Assembly (NCBI GenBank): GCA_965227145.1
Contig: OZ245730.1
Coordinates: 6,200,001-6,264,000, forward strand
Length of the DNA: 64,000 bases
Direction: 5' to 3'
From: JACKAQ01 sp965227145
GTDB lineage: Bacteria; Calditrichota; Calditrichia; RBG-13-44-9; J075
The notes under the pieces are model-generated. The model saw only the letters and a list, made by a program, of their open reading frames with translations. It was not told where the DNA came from and did not search any database. How positions within the stretch are numbered: position 1 is the first letter of the stretch; each line of letters starts with the position of its first letter. Both the position numbers and the translations under genes were made by a program. Positions 35,392-43,602 of the stretch are shown in pieces.

Positions 35392-35407
35392 TGTGAAACG
35401 TTTCGCA
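35392..35407. promoter_or_regulatory. Imperfect LacI-type palindrome upstream of cheR
   Basis: TGTGAAACGTTTCGCA has a perfect 10-bp core GAAACGTTTC and 14 of 16 symmetric bases, and sits 41 bp before the cheR start. It resembles the sites at 98-109 and 14560-14575. Confidence 0.35.
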
Positions 35408-35447
35408 GTAAGCCGTAAATTTTCACTCAAAACGACAGGGACTCGTC

Positions 35448-36290
35448 GTGGAAGTTGTTACCAATTATGTTGAAATCAGGGATGAAGAATACCGGTTGAT
35501 TCGCGATCTGGTGTATAACCGGTTCGGGATTTCTCTGGGAAATGATAAAAAAACGCTGGTTGTCGGGCGGTTGAGCAAAATCCTCCGGAGCCATCAGTAT
35601 CAATCCTTTGAGCAATTTTATCAATTTGTGATCAACGATCGATCGGGCAAAGCGCTTAGTTTGCTTATCGATCATATCTCCACCAACCACACCTATTTTT
35701 TCCGCGAAGATGATCATTTCAAATATTTCCGCGAAGTTGTTTTACCCCAATTAGCCCAACGCGCCCGGCAAATTGGCCGGCTCGATATCCGTATTTGGTG
35801 CGCCGGATGTTCATCCGGAGAAGAAGCCTACACGCTGGCCATGCTCACCAAAGAATATTTTCAAAACGAAACGGGTAATTGGGAACTGGGGCTTTTGGCA
35901 ACGGATATTTCCAGCAACGCATTGGAAAAAGCGCAATCCGGCATTTACGCAATGGAAAATATTGAGCGGATTCCCGCGGATTTGAAACGGAAATATTTCC
36001 GAAAATTGCCGGATGGCCGCTGGCAGGTGAATGACTCGCTGAAACAAATAATTCTGTTCCGGCGCCTCAATTTGATGCGACCCAGCTTTCCGTTCAAAGG
36101 CAAATTTCCGGTGATATTTTGCCGCAATGTCATGATTTATTTTGATGAAATGACCCGTGATGCGCTGGTTAAACGCTTCCACAATTATACGGAACCCAAT
36201 GGCTATTTATTTATCGGGCATTCCGAAACCTTGCGAAATTACGATATTCCCTATCATTATATCCAACCGGCAGTCTATCAGAGGAGCTAA
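35448..36290 (+). CDS. cheR: Chemotaxis protein methyltransferase
   Basis: 280 residues starting at GTG, with GGGA nearby. The N-terminal helical domain (1-75) and SAM-binding domain are complete. STNHTYFFREDDHF is the conserved N/C-domain junction, IWCAGCSSGEEAYTLAM is the SAM motif I region, and VIFCRNVMIYFD is the acidic motif. CheR methylates receptor glutamates, here most likely those of the globin-PAS receptor. Its stop codon directly abuts the cheB start. Confidence 0.96.
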   Translation: MEVVTNYVEIRDEEYRLIRDLVYNRFGISLGNDKKTLVVGRLSKILRSHQYQSFEQFYQFVINDRSGKALSLLIDHISTNHTYFFREDDHFKYFREVVLPQLAQRARQIGRLDIRIWCAGCSSGEEAYTLAMLTKEYFQNETGNWELGLLATDISSNALEKAQSGIYAMENIERIPADLKRKYFRKLPDGRWQVNDSLKQIILFRRLNLMRPSFPFKGKFPVIFCRNVMIYFDEMTRDALVKRFHNYTEPNGYLFIGHSETLRNYDIPYHYIQPAVYQRS

Positions 36291-37346
36291 ATGATGCATT
36301 CAAACCCTGTTAAAGTATTGGTTGTGGACGATTCCGCTTTGGTTCGGGAGGTGATCAGCACAGGGCTTGCCCAGGATCCGGATATTGAAGTGGTCGGGCG
36401 TGCGTCTGATCCGTATATCGCACGGGATAAAATTGTGCAACTGAAACCGGATGTGCTGACACTGGATATCGAAATGCCCCGGATGGACGGTGTGGAATTT
36501 TTACGAAAATTGATGCCGCAATTTCCCCTGCCGGTAATTGTGGTCAGTGCGCTTTCCCGGAAAGGCAGCCAAATTACGCTGGATGCGCTGTCCGCCGGTG
36601 CGGTGGATTTTGTCACCAAACCGTCTATCGATGTGGCAAACGGGCTGCAAGAAATGATGAGCGATTTGCGATTTAAGGTAAAAATGGCTGCACGGGTAAA
36701 CGTCAGTCACTGGAAAGGGCGCACCCGTCATTCCCGGAATATTGCGCCGCGTGCAACGGTTCAGTCACTTTCGGAATCTACGGATAAAGTGATTGCCATC
36801 GGCGCATCCACCGGCGGTACCGAAGCTATCAAAGATGTGCTGAGCGTGCTGCCGCCGAACACACCGGGAATTGTAATTGTGCAACATATGCCGCCGGTGT
36901 TCACCCAAAAATTTGCCGAACGGCTCAATACGCTCTGCGCGATTGATGTAAAAGAAGCCGAAGATGGCGACCGCGTGCTAACCGGAACCGCGCTCATCGC
37001 GCCGGGAGGCAAACATATGGAGCTCAAGCGTTCCGGCGGTGTATATCGCGTATCTATTAAAGATGGCGATTTGGTTTGCGGACACAAACCCTCTGTGGAA
37101 GTGCTGTTCCGTTCCGTTGCCAAAACGGTTGGCGCCAATGCTGTTGGGGTAATGCTCACCGGAATGGGTGCGGACGGCGCAGACGGAATGGTAGAAATGC
37201 GCAAAGCCGGCGCACGCACCGTCGCACAGGACGAAGCCACATCTGTCGTATTCGGCATGCCCAAAGAAGCCTACCAACGGGGCGGTGCGGAAAAACTGGC
37301 AGCGTTGGATAAAATACCACACATCATTACTGAATATCTGAAATAA
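36291..37346 (+). CDS. cheB: Chemotaxis response regulator protein-glutamate methylesterase/deamidase
   Basis: 351 residues. The receiver domain has the phospho-acceptor Asp59 in LTLDIEMPRMDG. The methylesterase domain has the catalytic triad Ser173 (GASTGGTEA), His199 (VQHMPP) and Asp295 (GMGADG). AGAGGAG precedes the ATG, which is contiguous with the cheR stop (TAA-ATG). CheB removes methyl groups from receptors when phosphorylated by CheA and can deamidate receptor glutamines. The full cheR-cheB pair implies methylation-based adaptation in this cluster. Confidence 0.97.
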   Translation: MMHSNPVKVLVVDDSALVREVISTGLAQDPDIEVVGRASDPYIARDKIVQLKPDVLTLDIEMPRMDGVEFLRKLMPQFPLPVIVVSALSRKGSQITLDALSAGAVDFVTKPSIDVANGLQEMMSDLRFKVKMAARVNVSHWKGRTRHSRNIAPRATVQSLSESTDKVIAIGASTGGTEAIKDVLSVLPPNTPGIVIVQHMPPVFTQKFAERLNTLCAIDVKEAEDGDRVLTGTALIAPGGKHMELKRSGGVYRVSIKDGDLVCGHKPSVEVLFRSVAKTVGANAVGVMLTGMGADGADGMVEMRKAGARTVAQDEATSVVFGMPKEAYQRGGAEKLAALDKIPHIITEYLK

Positions 37347-37348
37347 CT

Positions 37349-37837
37349 ATGGGAACTCTTTTTGTTAAAACCGGCGAAATTGGTATTTCAAACGCACCCG
37401 GAGATGTAATCCGGACAGTTTTGGGTTCCTGTGTCGCCCTCATTTTTCTGGCACCAAAAACCCGGACGGTCGGATTGGCGCACATCGCATTGCCGGATTC
37501 CAAAATTGCCGATCCGGATAAGCAAAATATTCAACCGGGACAATATGCGGATACTGCTGTACCGCACATGATTCAGGAATTCCAGCGCAAATATGGCGTC
37601 CAAAAACCGGGAGATCTGATCATCAAAATAACCGGCGGCGCAACCGTGATGGATCAGAGCGGGACGTTCAACATCGGAAAACGAAACGTGCTCGCTACCC
37701 GCAAAATGCTCTGGAAAAATCACCTCGCGCCCATTGCGGAAGAAGTTGGGGAAGATTACAGCCGTAAAGTTTCAATTGAAATTGAAACCGGCAGGGTTAT
37801 TATTTCATCACCGGGAAAAGGGGAATGGGAAATATGA
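37349..37837 (+). CDS. cheD: Chemoreceptor glutamine deamidase
   Basis: 162 residues. The catalytic Cys28 (LGSCVA), His45 (LAHIALP) and the Thr of KITGGA match the CheD Cys-His-Thr triad. CheD deamidates specific receptor glutamines and, in Bacillus and Thermotoga, also interacts with the CheY-P phosphatase CheC. It starts 2 bp after cheB and overlaps the following receiver gene by ATGA, so the genes are translated together. Confidence 0.95.
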   Translation: MGTLFVKTGEIGISNAPGDVIRTVLGSCVALIFLAPKTRTVGLAHIALPDSKIADPDKQNIQPGQYADTAVPHMIQEFQRKYGVQKPGDLIIKITGGATVMDQSGTFNIGKRNVLATRKMLWKNHLAPIAEEVGEDYSRKVSIEIETGRVIISSPGKGEWEI

Positions 37838-38223
37838 TTCAAAAAGTGTTGATCGCAGATGACTCCGCCATCGCACGTTCAATTGTGCGGCGGGTGCTGG
37901 AAGTTGCAGGATTTGAAAATCTGGAAATCCGGGAAGCCGACTGTGGCGAAAAAGCGCTGGAAATGCTCAAACAATCTCCGGCGGAACTGGTACTGACAGA
38001 TTTAAACATGCCACAAATGGACGGTTTTCAATTGTTGCGGCGAATTAAAGCATCACCAAAACTGAACCAAGCCGAAGTGATTGTTATTTCCAGCATCGTT
38101 ACCGAACAAAAAGTTCAGGAATTGAAATTAAACGGAGCGCTGGAAGTCTTCAAAAAACCGTTGGCAATGCCCGAAGTTTGCCAGTTCCTGACCGAATACC
38201 GCGACGGACTGACATCCTTTTAG
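37834..38223 (+). CDS. cheY: CheY-like single-domain response regulator
   Basis: 129 residues when started at the ATG of the ATGA overlap with cheD; an ATG 9 bases upstream (37825) is also in frame. The acidic pocket is Asp9-Asp10, the phospho-acceptor Asp56 lies in LTDLNMPQMDG, and a Ser in VISSI and a Lys in FKKPL complete the receiver. With no output domain, it is the likely diffusible product of CheA. Its target is unknown because no flagellar switch gene is seen. Confidence 0.92.
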   Translation: MIQKVLIADDSAIARSIVRRVLEVAGFENLEIREADCGEKALEMLKQSPAELVLTDLNMPQMDGFQLLRRIKASPKLNQAEVIVISSIVTEQKVQELKLNGALEVFKKPLAMPEVCQFLTEYRDGLTSF

Positions 38224-38302
38224 CCATACATCGTTCCGGAAAATACGATTGTTGAAAAAAATGTAAAATTATAAAAAACAATGGATTGTGAGGATAAATA
38301 TT

Positions 38303-38794
38303 ATGGAATTAGTAACCGAAAAAATGCTCTCGGCTTTAAACGCGGCGCTTGCCGAAACGTTCGAAGGTTTGGCATTCGCCGAAGCCGAACCCTGCCAGCG
38401 GGTTGATATTTTACCCAAGCCGGTTCAGGATTACCGGGTTGCCGTTATCGAATTGCAGCAGCCGTTTTCGGCAAAATTGTCCCTCTTTTTTGAGAAAGAA
38501 CAGGCGGAGGAATTGTTCGAAACCACCGTTGGATTAACCGCCGAAGACCCGCGAATTGTGGACGATATGCTCGGCGAATTTGCCAACACTATTTTTGGCT
38601 GCTTTGTGCGCAACCTGCTCAATAATGGCGAATCGTTCAATCTGGGATACCCGAAATCGGGCAGCCAGGCACAGCGCATTGCCATGGAAGATGTGAGCAA
38701 AAGCATGCTGCTATCCTGCGATGTGGACATGGAGCCGATTTACCTTAGCTTCAGCCACAACGCACCGCAAAATGATAGCGAAACCGCCGGATAG
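38303..38794 (+). CDS. cheX: CheX-like chemotaxis phosphatase
   Basis: 163 residues; the ATG at 38303 follows GAGGAT, and an in-frame GTG at 38288 overlaps that site and is rejected. The CheC/CheX/FliY phosphatase signature E-x-x-N is Glu92-Asn95 in LGEFANTIFG. CheX proteins dephosphorylate CheY-P using these two residues. It lies 79 bp after the cheY-like gene, the expected partner. The call is based on this motif, on length and on context. Confidence 0.85.
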   Translation: MELVTEKMLSALNAALAETFEGLAFAEAEPCQRVDILPKPVQDYRVAVIELQQPFSAKLSLFFEKEQAEELFETTVGLTAEDPRIVDDMLGEFANTIFGCFVRNLLNNGESFNLGYPKSGSQAQRIAMEDVSKSMLLSCDVDMEPIYLSFSHNAPQNDSETAG

Positions 38795-38861
38795 ATTTTT
38801 CCCCGCTCGACATTGCTGAACATTTTCGGTATATTTCCATATCGGTTTTACACACTGAAAA

Positions 38862-39533
38862 ATGTTGGCAAAAGCTATGAAAAAACAATACCTTGAGCCC
38901 GGATTTTTTGTCGATAGCGATCACCCGGAAGTGATCGCTTTTGCGAAAAAAACAGCCGACAGCGACCGCGATCCGCAGCAACTTGCGGTGTCCCTTTTTT
39001 ACGCCATCCGCGACGGGTGGCGATACGATCCCTACCAAATCGACCTTTCAGAAACGGCCATGAAAGCCAGCCATTTGCTCACCCGCAACCACGGATATTG
39101 CATCGAAAAAGCCTGTTTGCTGGCGGCGGCCGCGCGGGTGTTGGGCATCCCGTCGCGATTGGGATTTGCCAACGTCCGCAACCACATCGGCACGGAAAAG
39201 TTGGAAAAAATGCTTCAAACCGATGTGCTGGTTTTCCACGGATACACGGAATTATATCTCGATAATTGTTGGTTGAAAGCCACGCCCGCTTTCAACCGGC
39301 AACTATGCGACAGGCTAAACGTGGCACCGCTGGAATTCGATGGAAAAACGGATTCACTGTTTCAGCAATACGCTGCGGATGGCGGGAAATTTATGGAATA
39401 TTTGCACGATTACGGCACCTTTGCGGATGTTCCGCGCGATCTGTTCATCACCGAATTAAGACGCCACTACCCGCATTTATTTGAGCCGCAGCAACCGGGC
39501 GAAAACCTGCCGGTCATCATTTCCGGGTTGTAA
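38862..39533 (+). CDS. Transglutaminase-like cysteine protease-fold protein
   Basis: 223 residues (219 if the second ATG at 38877 is used). The transglutaminase-core triad region is visible: Cys in HGYCIEKACLLAAAAR (about 83), His in VFHGYTELYL (about 129) and a following acidic or Asn position near NCWLKATPAFN. Similar bacterial proteins are annotated as transglutaminase-domain or arylamine-transferase-like hydrolases with unknown substrates. No signal peptide is present. It follows cheX by 67 bp in the same direction, but no functional link is evident. Confidence 0.85.
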   Translation: MLAKAMKKQYLEPGFFVDSDHPEVIAFAKKTADSDRDPQQLAVSLFYAIRDGWRYDPYQIDLSETAMKASHLLTRNHGYCIEKACLLAAAARVLGIPSRLGFANVRNHIGTEKLEKMLQTDVLVFHGYTELYLDNCWLKATPAFNRQLCDRLNVAPLEFDGKTDSLFQQYAADGGKFMEYLHDYGTFADVPRDLFITELRRHYPHLFEPQQPGENLPVIISGL

Positions 39534-39646
39534 CATCACGCCAAGTTCTGCGCTGCCAATTTTTTTGGGGCTGAATACAGCTAATTTGGGAATTCAAAAT
39601 TTTCAGCTGTGAAAACGATTACCGGCGCGACCATTCTCGGAATTGA

Positions 39647-39676
39647 TTGACAATCCCACCACCGGGTGATTACATT
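39647..39676 (+). promoter_or_regulatory. Candidate promoter of the DUF481 gene
   Basis: TTGACA at 39647-39652 with TTACAT (17-bp spacing, 39670) or TACATT (18-bp, 39671-39676) as the -10 element, about 50 bp before the start codon. Confidence 0.5.
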
Positions 39677-39724
39677 TTCCCGCAACTGACGGATTTTTTG
39701 ATGATGAAAACGGAGCTTTTTTTC

Positions 39725-40495
39725 ATGCAGAATAAAGTGTTGAAGCTGTTGTTATTTCTGATGTTACCGGCCCAAATAGCTTTTGCGCAGGTGAATACCG
39801 AGGCATTGCGGAAACAGGATGCCGCCGAAGGGTGGAGCGCCAATTTTTCGTTCGATATGGCATACAACGCCGGCAACTCGGAATATTTGAAATTGAAAGC
39901 CGGCTCACGGATTGACGTCAAATTTACGCCGTTTTCCGCGTTTTTGGTGGGCAATTATCAGCGCGGTTTAGAGGCAAATGAGCTGTTTATCAACAAAGCG
40001 TTTGTGCACGGGCGATTGATGCGCAGCGTTTTTGGCAGTCAACAGGCGGAGGTTTTTCTCCAAAAAGAATTCAACGATTTTATCAAATTGAAAGACCGGG
40101 AATTGGCCGGCGGCGGGTTGCGTTTTCAGCTGGTCAATCAGGATTCCGCCAAACAATCCATTGTTGCGCATTTGGGTGTTGGCATTATGTGGGAACACGA
40201 ATCGCTGGATTTGGAAACATCGGTTCAGGATAAAAACCAGTTTCGCTCAACCAATTATCTTTCTGTCCGCTGGCGAATTGACGAACGGCTGCGATTTTTG
40301 GTGATCGGCTATTTTCAGCCGTCGCTGGAACGCAGCAGCGATTACCGCTTACTGTCCGAAAGCACGCTGGCGTTCAACCTGACCAAACAGGTGGTTTTCC
40401 GCACATCGGTCAATTACCGGCGCGATAACGAACCGCCCGCAGGTGTAAAATCGTATGATCTGGAGTTGAGTAACGGTATTAGTGTGCTATTTTAG
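39725..40495 (+). CDS. DUF481 (YdiY-like) outer-membrane protein
   Basis: 256 residues from the ATG at 39725, which follows CGGAG and opens a signal peptide (LKLLLFLMLPAQIAFAQ). The mature protein starts GWSANFSFDMAYNAGNSEYLKL, the typical DUF481 opening. It continues as an alternating-strand barrel with VGNYQRG and a final strand ending ISVLF. The family comprises salt- or acid-induced outer-membrane proteins of unknown function. It stands alone between a promoter and the prfB terminator. Confidence 0.85.
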   Translation: MQNKVLKLLLFLMLPAQIAFAQVNTEALRKQDAAEGWSANFSFDMAYNAGNSEYLKLKAGSRIDVKFTPFSAFLVGNYQRGLEANELFINKAFVHGRLMRSVFGSQQAEVFLQKEFNDFIKLKDRELAGGGLRFQLVNQDSAKQSIVAHLGVGIMWEHESLDLETSVQDKNQFRSTNYLSVRWRIDERLRFLVIGYFQPSLERSSDYRLLSESTLAFNLTKQVVFRTSVNYRRDNEPPAGVKSYDLELSNGISVLF

Positions 40496-40500
40496 GCATA

Positions 40501-40534
40501 AAAAAACCGTGCAAATTTTGAGAATCTGCACGGT
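40501..40534 (-). terminator. Intrinsic terminator of the spoIID-prfB unit
   Basis: ACCGTGCA (40506-40513) / TGCACGGT (40527-40534) with a 13-base loop. On the minus strand the stem is followed by T runs (plus-strand A at 40501-40506), so it serves prfB. Confidence 0.75.
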
Positions 40535-40557
40535 CAAAAGTTGATAAAAAATATCTG

Positions 40558-41668
40558 CTATTCTTTCACCAGTTCCGGCGCTTTCAGCAAATACGAATAA
40601 ATAAAATCATCAATTTCGCCATCCATAACCCGTTGGGTGTCGCCGGTTTCGTGGCTGGTGCGGTGGTCTTTCACCATCTGATACGGGTGAAAAACGTATG
40701 AGCGAATCTGGTTTCCCCAGCCGATATCCGTTTTGCTGTCTTCCAGTTTTTGCTGTTTCGCGCGCTCTTCATCCAGCTTTTTCTGATACAGCCGCGCATT
40801 GAGAATTTTCATTGCGTTGGCTTTGTTTTTATGCTGGGAACGCTCACTTTGGCAGGTGACCACAATTCCCGATGGGATGTGGGTAATCCGCACCGCGGAA
40901 TCGGTCCGGTTAACGTGCTGGCCGCCCGCACCGCTGGCGCGATACGTATCGATCCGCAAATCATTCGGGTTTACTTCAACTTCAATTTCTTCGTCAATTT
41001 CCGGCAGCACAAAAACGGATGCAAACGATGTGTGCCGTCTCCCGTTGGAATCGAACGGCGAGATCCGCACCAACCGGTGCACGCCCAATTCCGATTTCAG
41101 GTATCCGAAAGCAAAACGCCCTTTTATTTCGATGGTGACGCTTTTGATGCCCGCTTCATCGCCGGGTAAAATATCCAGCGTTTCGGTTTTGAAGCCCTGG
41201 CGTTCCGACCAGCGCAAAAACATGCGCATGAGCATTTGCGCCCAATCCTGGCTTTCGGTTCCGCCCGCGCCCGGATGAATCGTCAAAATTGCGTTTTTCT
41301 GATCTTCGGGTTGCCCCAACAGACCGCGTAATTCCAGGTTTTTTACGGACTTGAGCAACGCTTCGCTCTGCTTTGCCAATGCTTCCAGCTCGTCAGTATC
41401 GTTGGCGTCTGCGGCCATTTCCAGCATCAAATCCATATCTTCCAACTGCTGAAAATGACCCTTCCAGTCGTTCACCCGTTCTTTAATATCGCTCAGTTGT
41501 TTGAGGGTTTTTTGGGCGGTTTCGGGGGAGTTCCAAAATTCGGGATCTGTGGTTATGCGCTCTAATTCTTCCGCTTTTTGTTGCAGCGAATCAACATCAA
41601 AGATACCCCCGGAGATTCACCAACATCTCGCGGGATTCGTTGAGCCGCGCTTTAATTTCTTCAACCAT
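40558..41668 (-). CDS. prfB: Peptide chain release factor 2 with programmed +1 frameshift
   Basis: 369 residues when read as 41668-41600 plus 41598-40558, skipping the T at 41599. The first 23 codons end RGYL and are followed in frame by TGA (41599-41597). The site GGGGGTATCTTTGAT has the internal Shine-Dalgarno-like G run and CTT-TGA slippery site of bacterial prfB genes. The second part carries the RF2 tripeptide region VRISPFDSNGRR (SPF) and the GGQ loop SGAGGQHVNRTDSAVR. RF2 releases peptides at UGA and UAA, and low RF2 favours the frameshift, giving autoregulation. GGGAGA precedes the ATG, and the spoIID-like gene ends 13 bp upstream. Confidence 0.97.
41596..41610 (-). promoter_or_regulatory. 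prfB programmed frameshift site
   Basis: Minus strand GGGGGTATCTTTGAT: a G-rich Shine-Dalgarno mimic, TAT, the CTT slippery codon and an in-frame TGA stop at 41599-41597. Shifting +1 continues into DVDSLQQ, which matches the RF2 sequence. Confidence 0.93.
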
Positions 41669-41681
41669 ACCGTTCTCCCGT

Positions 41682-43298
41682 TTATTTCTTGTCCAGATTT
41701 ATGTCGTAAATCGAGCGAATCTGGCACGATTCAAAATAGTGTTCCAGAATTTGTTCGCTGGTAAAGCCTTCCATTGCCATTACCGCACCGCCGGTTTTGC
41801 ACATGCCCACGCCGTGCCCCTGTCCGGCACCCACAAATGTAAAATTGATCGGCGTTCCGGTGTCATCCAAATCCCGTTCAACAACAAAACAGGAGCTTGG
41901 CAGATAATCATAAGACAGCGCTTCGCGGATGTTCAACTGCCCGCGAATCCGGTAATTTTTCAGGCTGCCGATAAGCTCAATCTCAAAAAGCCGACCGGAA
42001 CGTCCCCGGCTGATGGGAATGATTTCGAACAAAATGCCGATATCTTCACCGGTTTTTTTGCGGATGATATCTTCCAGTTCCCGGCGGGAATAATCAACTT
42101 CCCAGCGGAAAAATTTTTTGACGCGCTCCAGCGATGGCGGCAGTTTACGCCCTTTCAGGTTGCACCACGTTTCCGGTCGCGATTCGATCCAGCTGCTGAC
42201 CATTTTTTCGTTTTGCAACGAAGTAAAGGTTTCCGGAACGGTGTGCCAGTCGTATTTCCCGAGAAAATGCGCTTCGTCGCTGCTTTCGGTTGCCGCGTGG
42301 GAATCTTCCGTGTGACCGCCGCAAATCAGGTGAAACGGCGTATCGCGGATGTGATCGTCCAGAAAAATAACCTGTCCGGCAGTTTCCTGCACCGCTTTGA
42401 TGATGTTTTCGTCATCAAAATCCGTCCCGAAATAGCGCAGGGTTTCGCCAATATTGGTGTAATCGAACGGATCGCCGAGGCACTGGTGGTTGATGCGTGC
42501 CATTGCTTCGCTGCGGCAAACAATTGCCAGCGCTTTGGAAAATTCCGGTGGCAAATCCGAACCGATTTCCGAATGGATCACCCGTTCCAGATATAGTTCC
42601 AGCGGCACTTCGCTGATGGCCATCAGGTTCCCGTTGATATCCAGCCGGAATTCCAGAATTCCGTTGAACACCTGGTCGGCGTAATAATCGCGTTGCAACA
42701 CATCATCAAATGTGCGTACCGCAAAAATTTTGATTTTACTATTGAGGTCTTTGGGAATGATGCGCAAAACATCTTTAACTTCGGTCGATTTGTCGTATTC
42801 TGCGTCAAACGCTTCCAACTGTCCGCCCGGCGCTTTGTCGCGGTGTTTTTCCACATACGGAATAAATTCCGGCTGAAACCGTTTGAACGCTTTGCGTGCA
42901 GCGATATCTGTCGGGTAATTGCCGGCAACCACCACATATTTGGTGTTGTTATTCACCTGGCGTTTGTCCAGATTGATGCTGCCGCCCAATACTCTCAGCT
43001 CCGCAGATTTGTCAATCAGTTGTGCTGATTTCAATTTCTGCTCCGCCATATCTTTTTTGAAAGATTCGTAGAGCACCAAAAAATAATGCTCTTTACCGGG
43101 CTTGCTATCTTTGATTTTTATTCGCCATTTCAGGTCTGTTTTGATATTATCTATCAAAGGTTTGTTTTCGCCATCAACCAGCGAAAATGCACCCATAACG
43201 CGAAAATCGATATGTTCCTGATCTTTGAATAAACCGATCCGAAAGACAGGCTGGTTGTTCGTGGATTTGAGATGGATCGCATGAGCGCTGTTTGACAT
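41682..43298 (-). CDS. SpoIID/LytB-domain protein
   Basis: 538 residues. A distinct N-terminal region (1-210) includes a SPOR-like segment (YVVVAGNYPTDIAARKAFKRF). The SpoIID/LytB core then begins with YRGILEFRLD-like VFNGILEFRLDINGNLMAI, the EVPLELYLERVIHSEIG motif, FSKALAIVCRSEAMARI, and ends with GAGQGHGVGMCKTGG. SpoIID of Bacillus is a lytic transglycosylase acting on peptidoglycan lacking stem peptides; LytB proteins enhance amidases. No signal peptide is visible, which is unusual for a wall enzyme. It forms a two-gene unit with prfB. Confidence 0.87.
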   Translation of the reverse strand: MSNSAHAIHLKSTNNQPVFRIGLFKDQEHIDFRVMGAFSLVDGENKPLIDNIKTDLKWRIKIKDSKPGKEHYFLVLYESFKKDMAEQKLKSAQLIDKSAELRVLGGSINLDKRQVNNNTKYVVVAGNYPTDIAARKAFKRFQPEFIPYVEKHRDKAPGGQLEAFDAEYDKSTEVKDVLRIIPKDLNSKIKIFAVRTFDDVLQRDYYADQVFNGILEFRLDINGNLMAISEVPLELYLERVIHSEIGSDLPPEFSKALAIVCRSEAMARINHQCLGDPFDYTNIGETLRYFGTDFDDENIIKAVQETAGQVIFLDDHIRDTPFHLICGGHTEDSHAATESSDEAHFLGKYDWHTVPETFTSLQNEKMVSSWIESRPETWCNLKGRKLPPSLERVKKFFRWEVDYSRRELEDIIRKKTGEDIGILFEIIPISRGRSGRLFEIELIGSLKNYRIRGQLNIREALSYDYLPSSCFVVERDLDDTGTPINFTFVGAGQGHGVGMCKTGGAVMAMEGFTSEQILEHYFESCQIRSIYDINLDKK

Positions 43299-43602
43299 AT
43301 CGTAACTCTTTGGTTTTGGTAAAGTTAGTAAAATAATTCATTTATTATTGCCGGAAACAGCTTTGGAATTTTCAGTAAAAATCGATTGCTGAGCCGTTCC
43401 GGTGCCGGTTGATACCGCTGATTAATTATGTTTATGGCAATCTGCCAGAACATAGTTTAGCTGGGTAAGATAGCGTCATTTTGCTAAAAAATCAAGTTTT
43501 AGATGCGCCAAAGCATCGCATAAAAAAAATCTCCCGATAAAAAATTGATTTTACGTTGCTATTTTGTTATGTTGACGGGTTATCGCTGATGGAGAAGCCT
43601 TT
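43299..43602. other. Divergent promoter region
   Basis: 304 bp between the spoIID-like gene (minus) and the solute-binding gene (plus). It contains a plus-strand promoter candidate at 43545-43573 and a small hairpin GATGC-GCCAAA-GCATC (43502-43517). A TTCCGGTGCCGGTT word near 43395 resembles the 14126/14204 repeats. I see no small gene. Confidence 0.5.
43545..43573 (+). promoter_or_regulatory. Candidate promoter for the solute-binding protein/kinase pair
   Basis: TTGATT (43545-43550), 17-bp spacer, TATGTT (43568-43573), 30 bp upstream of the TTG start at 43603. Confidence 0.4.
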
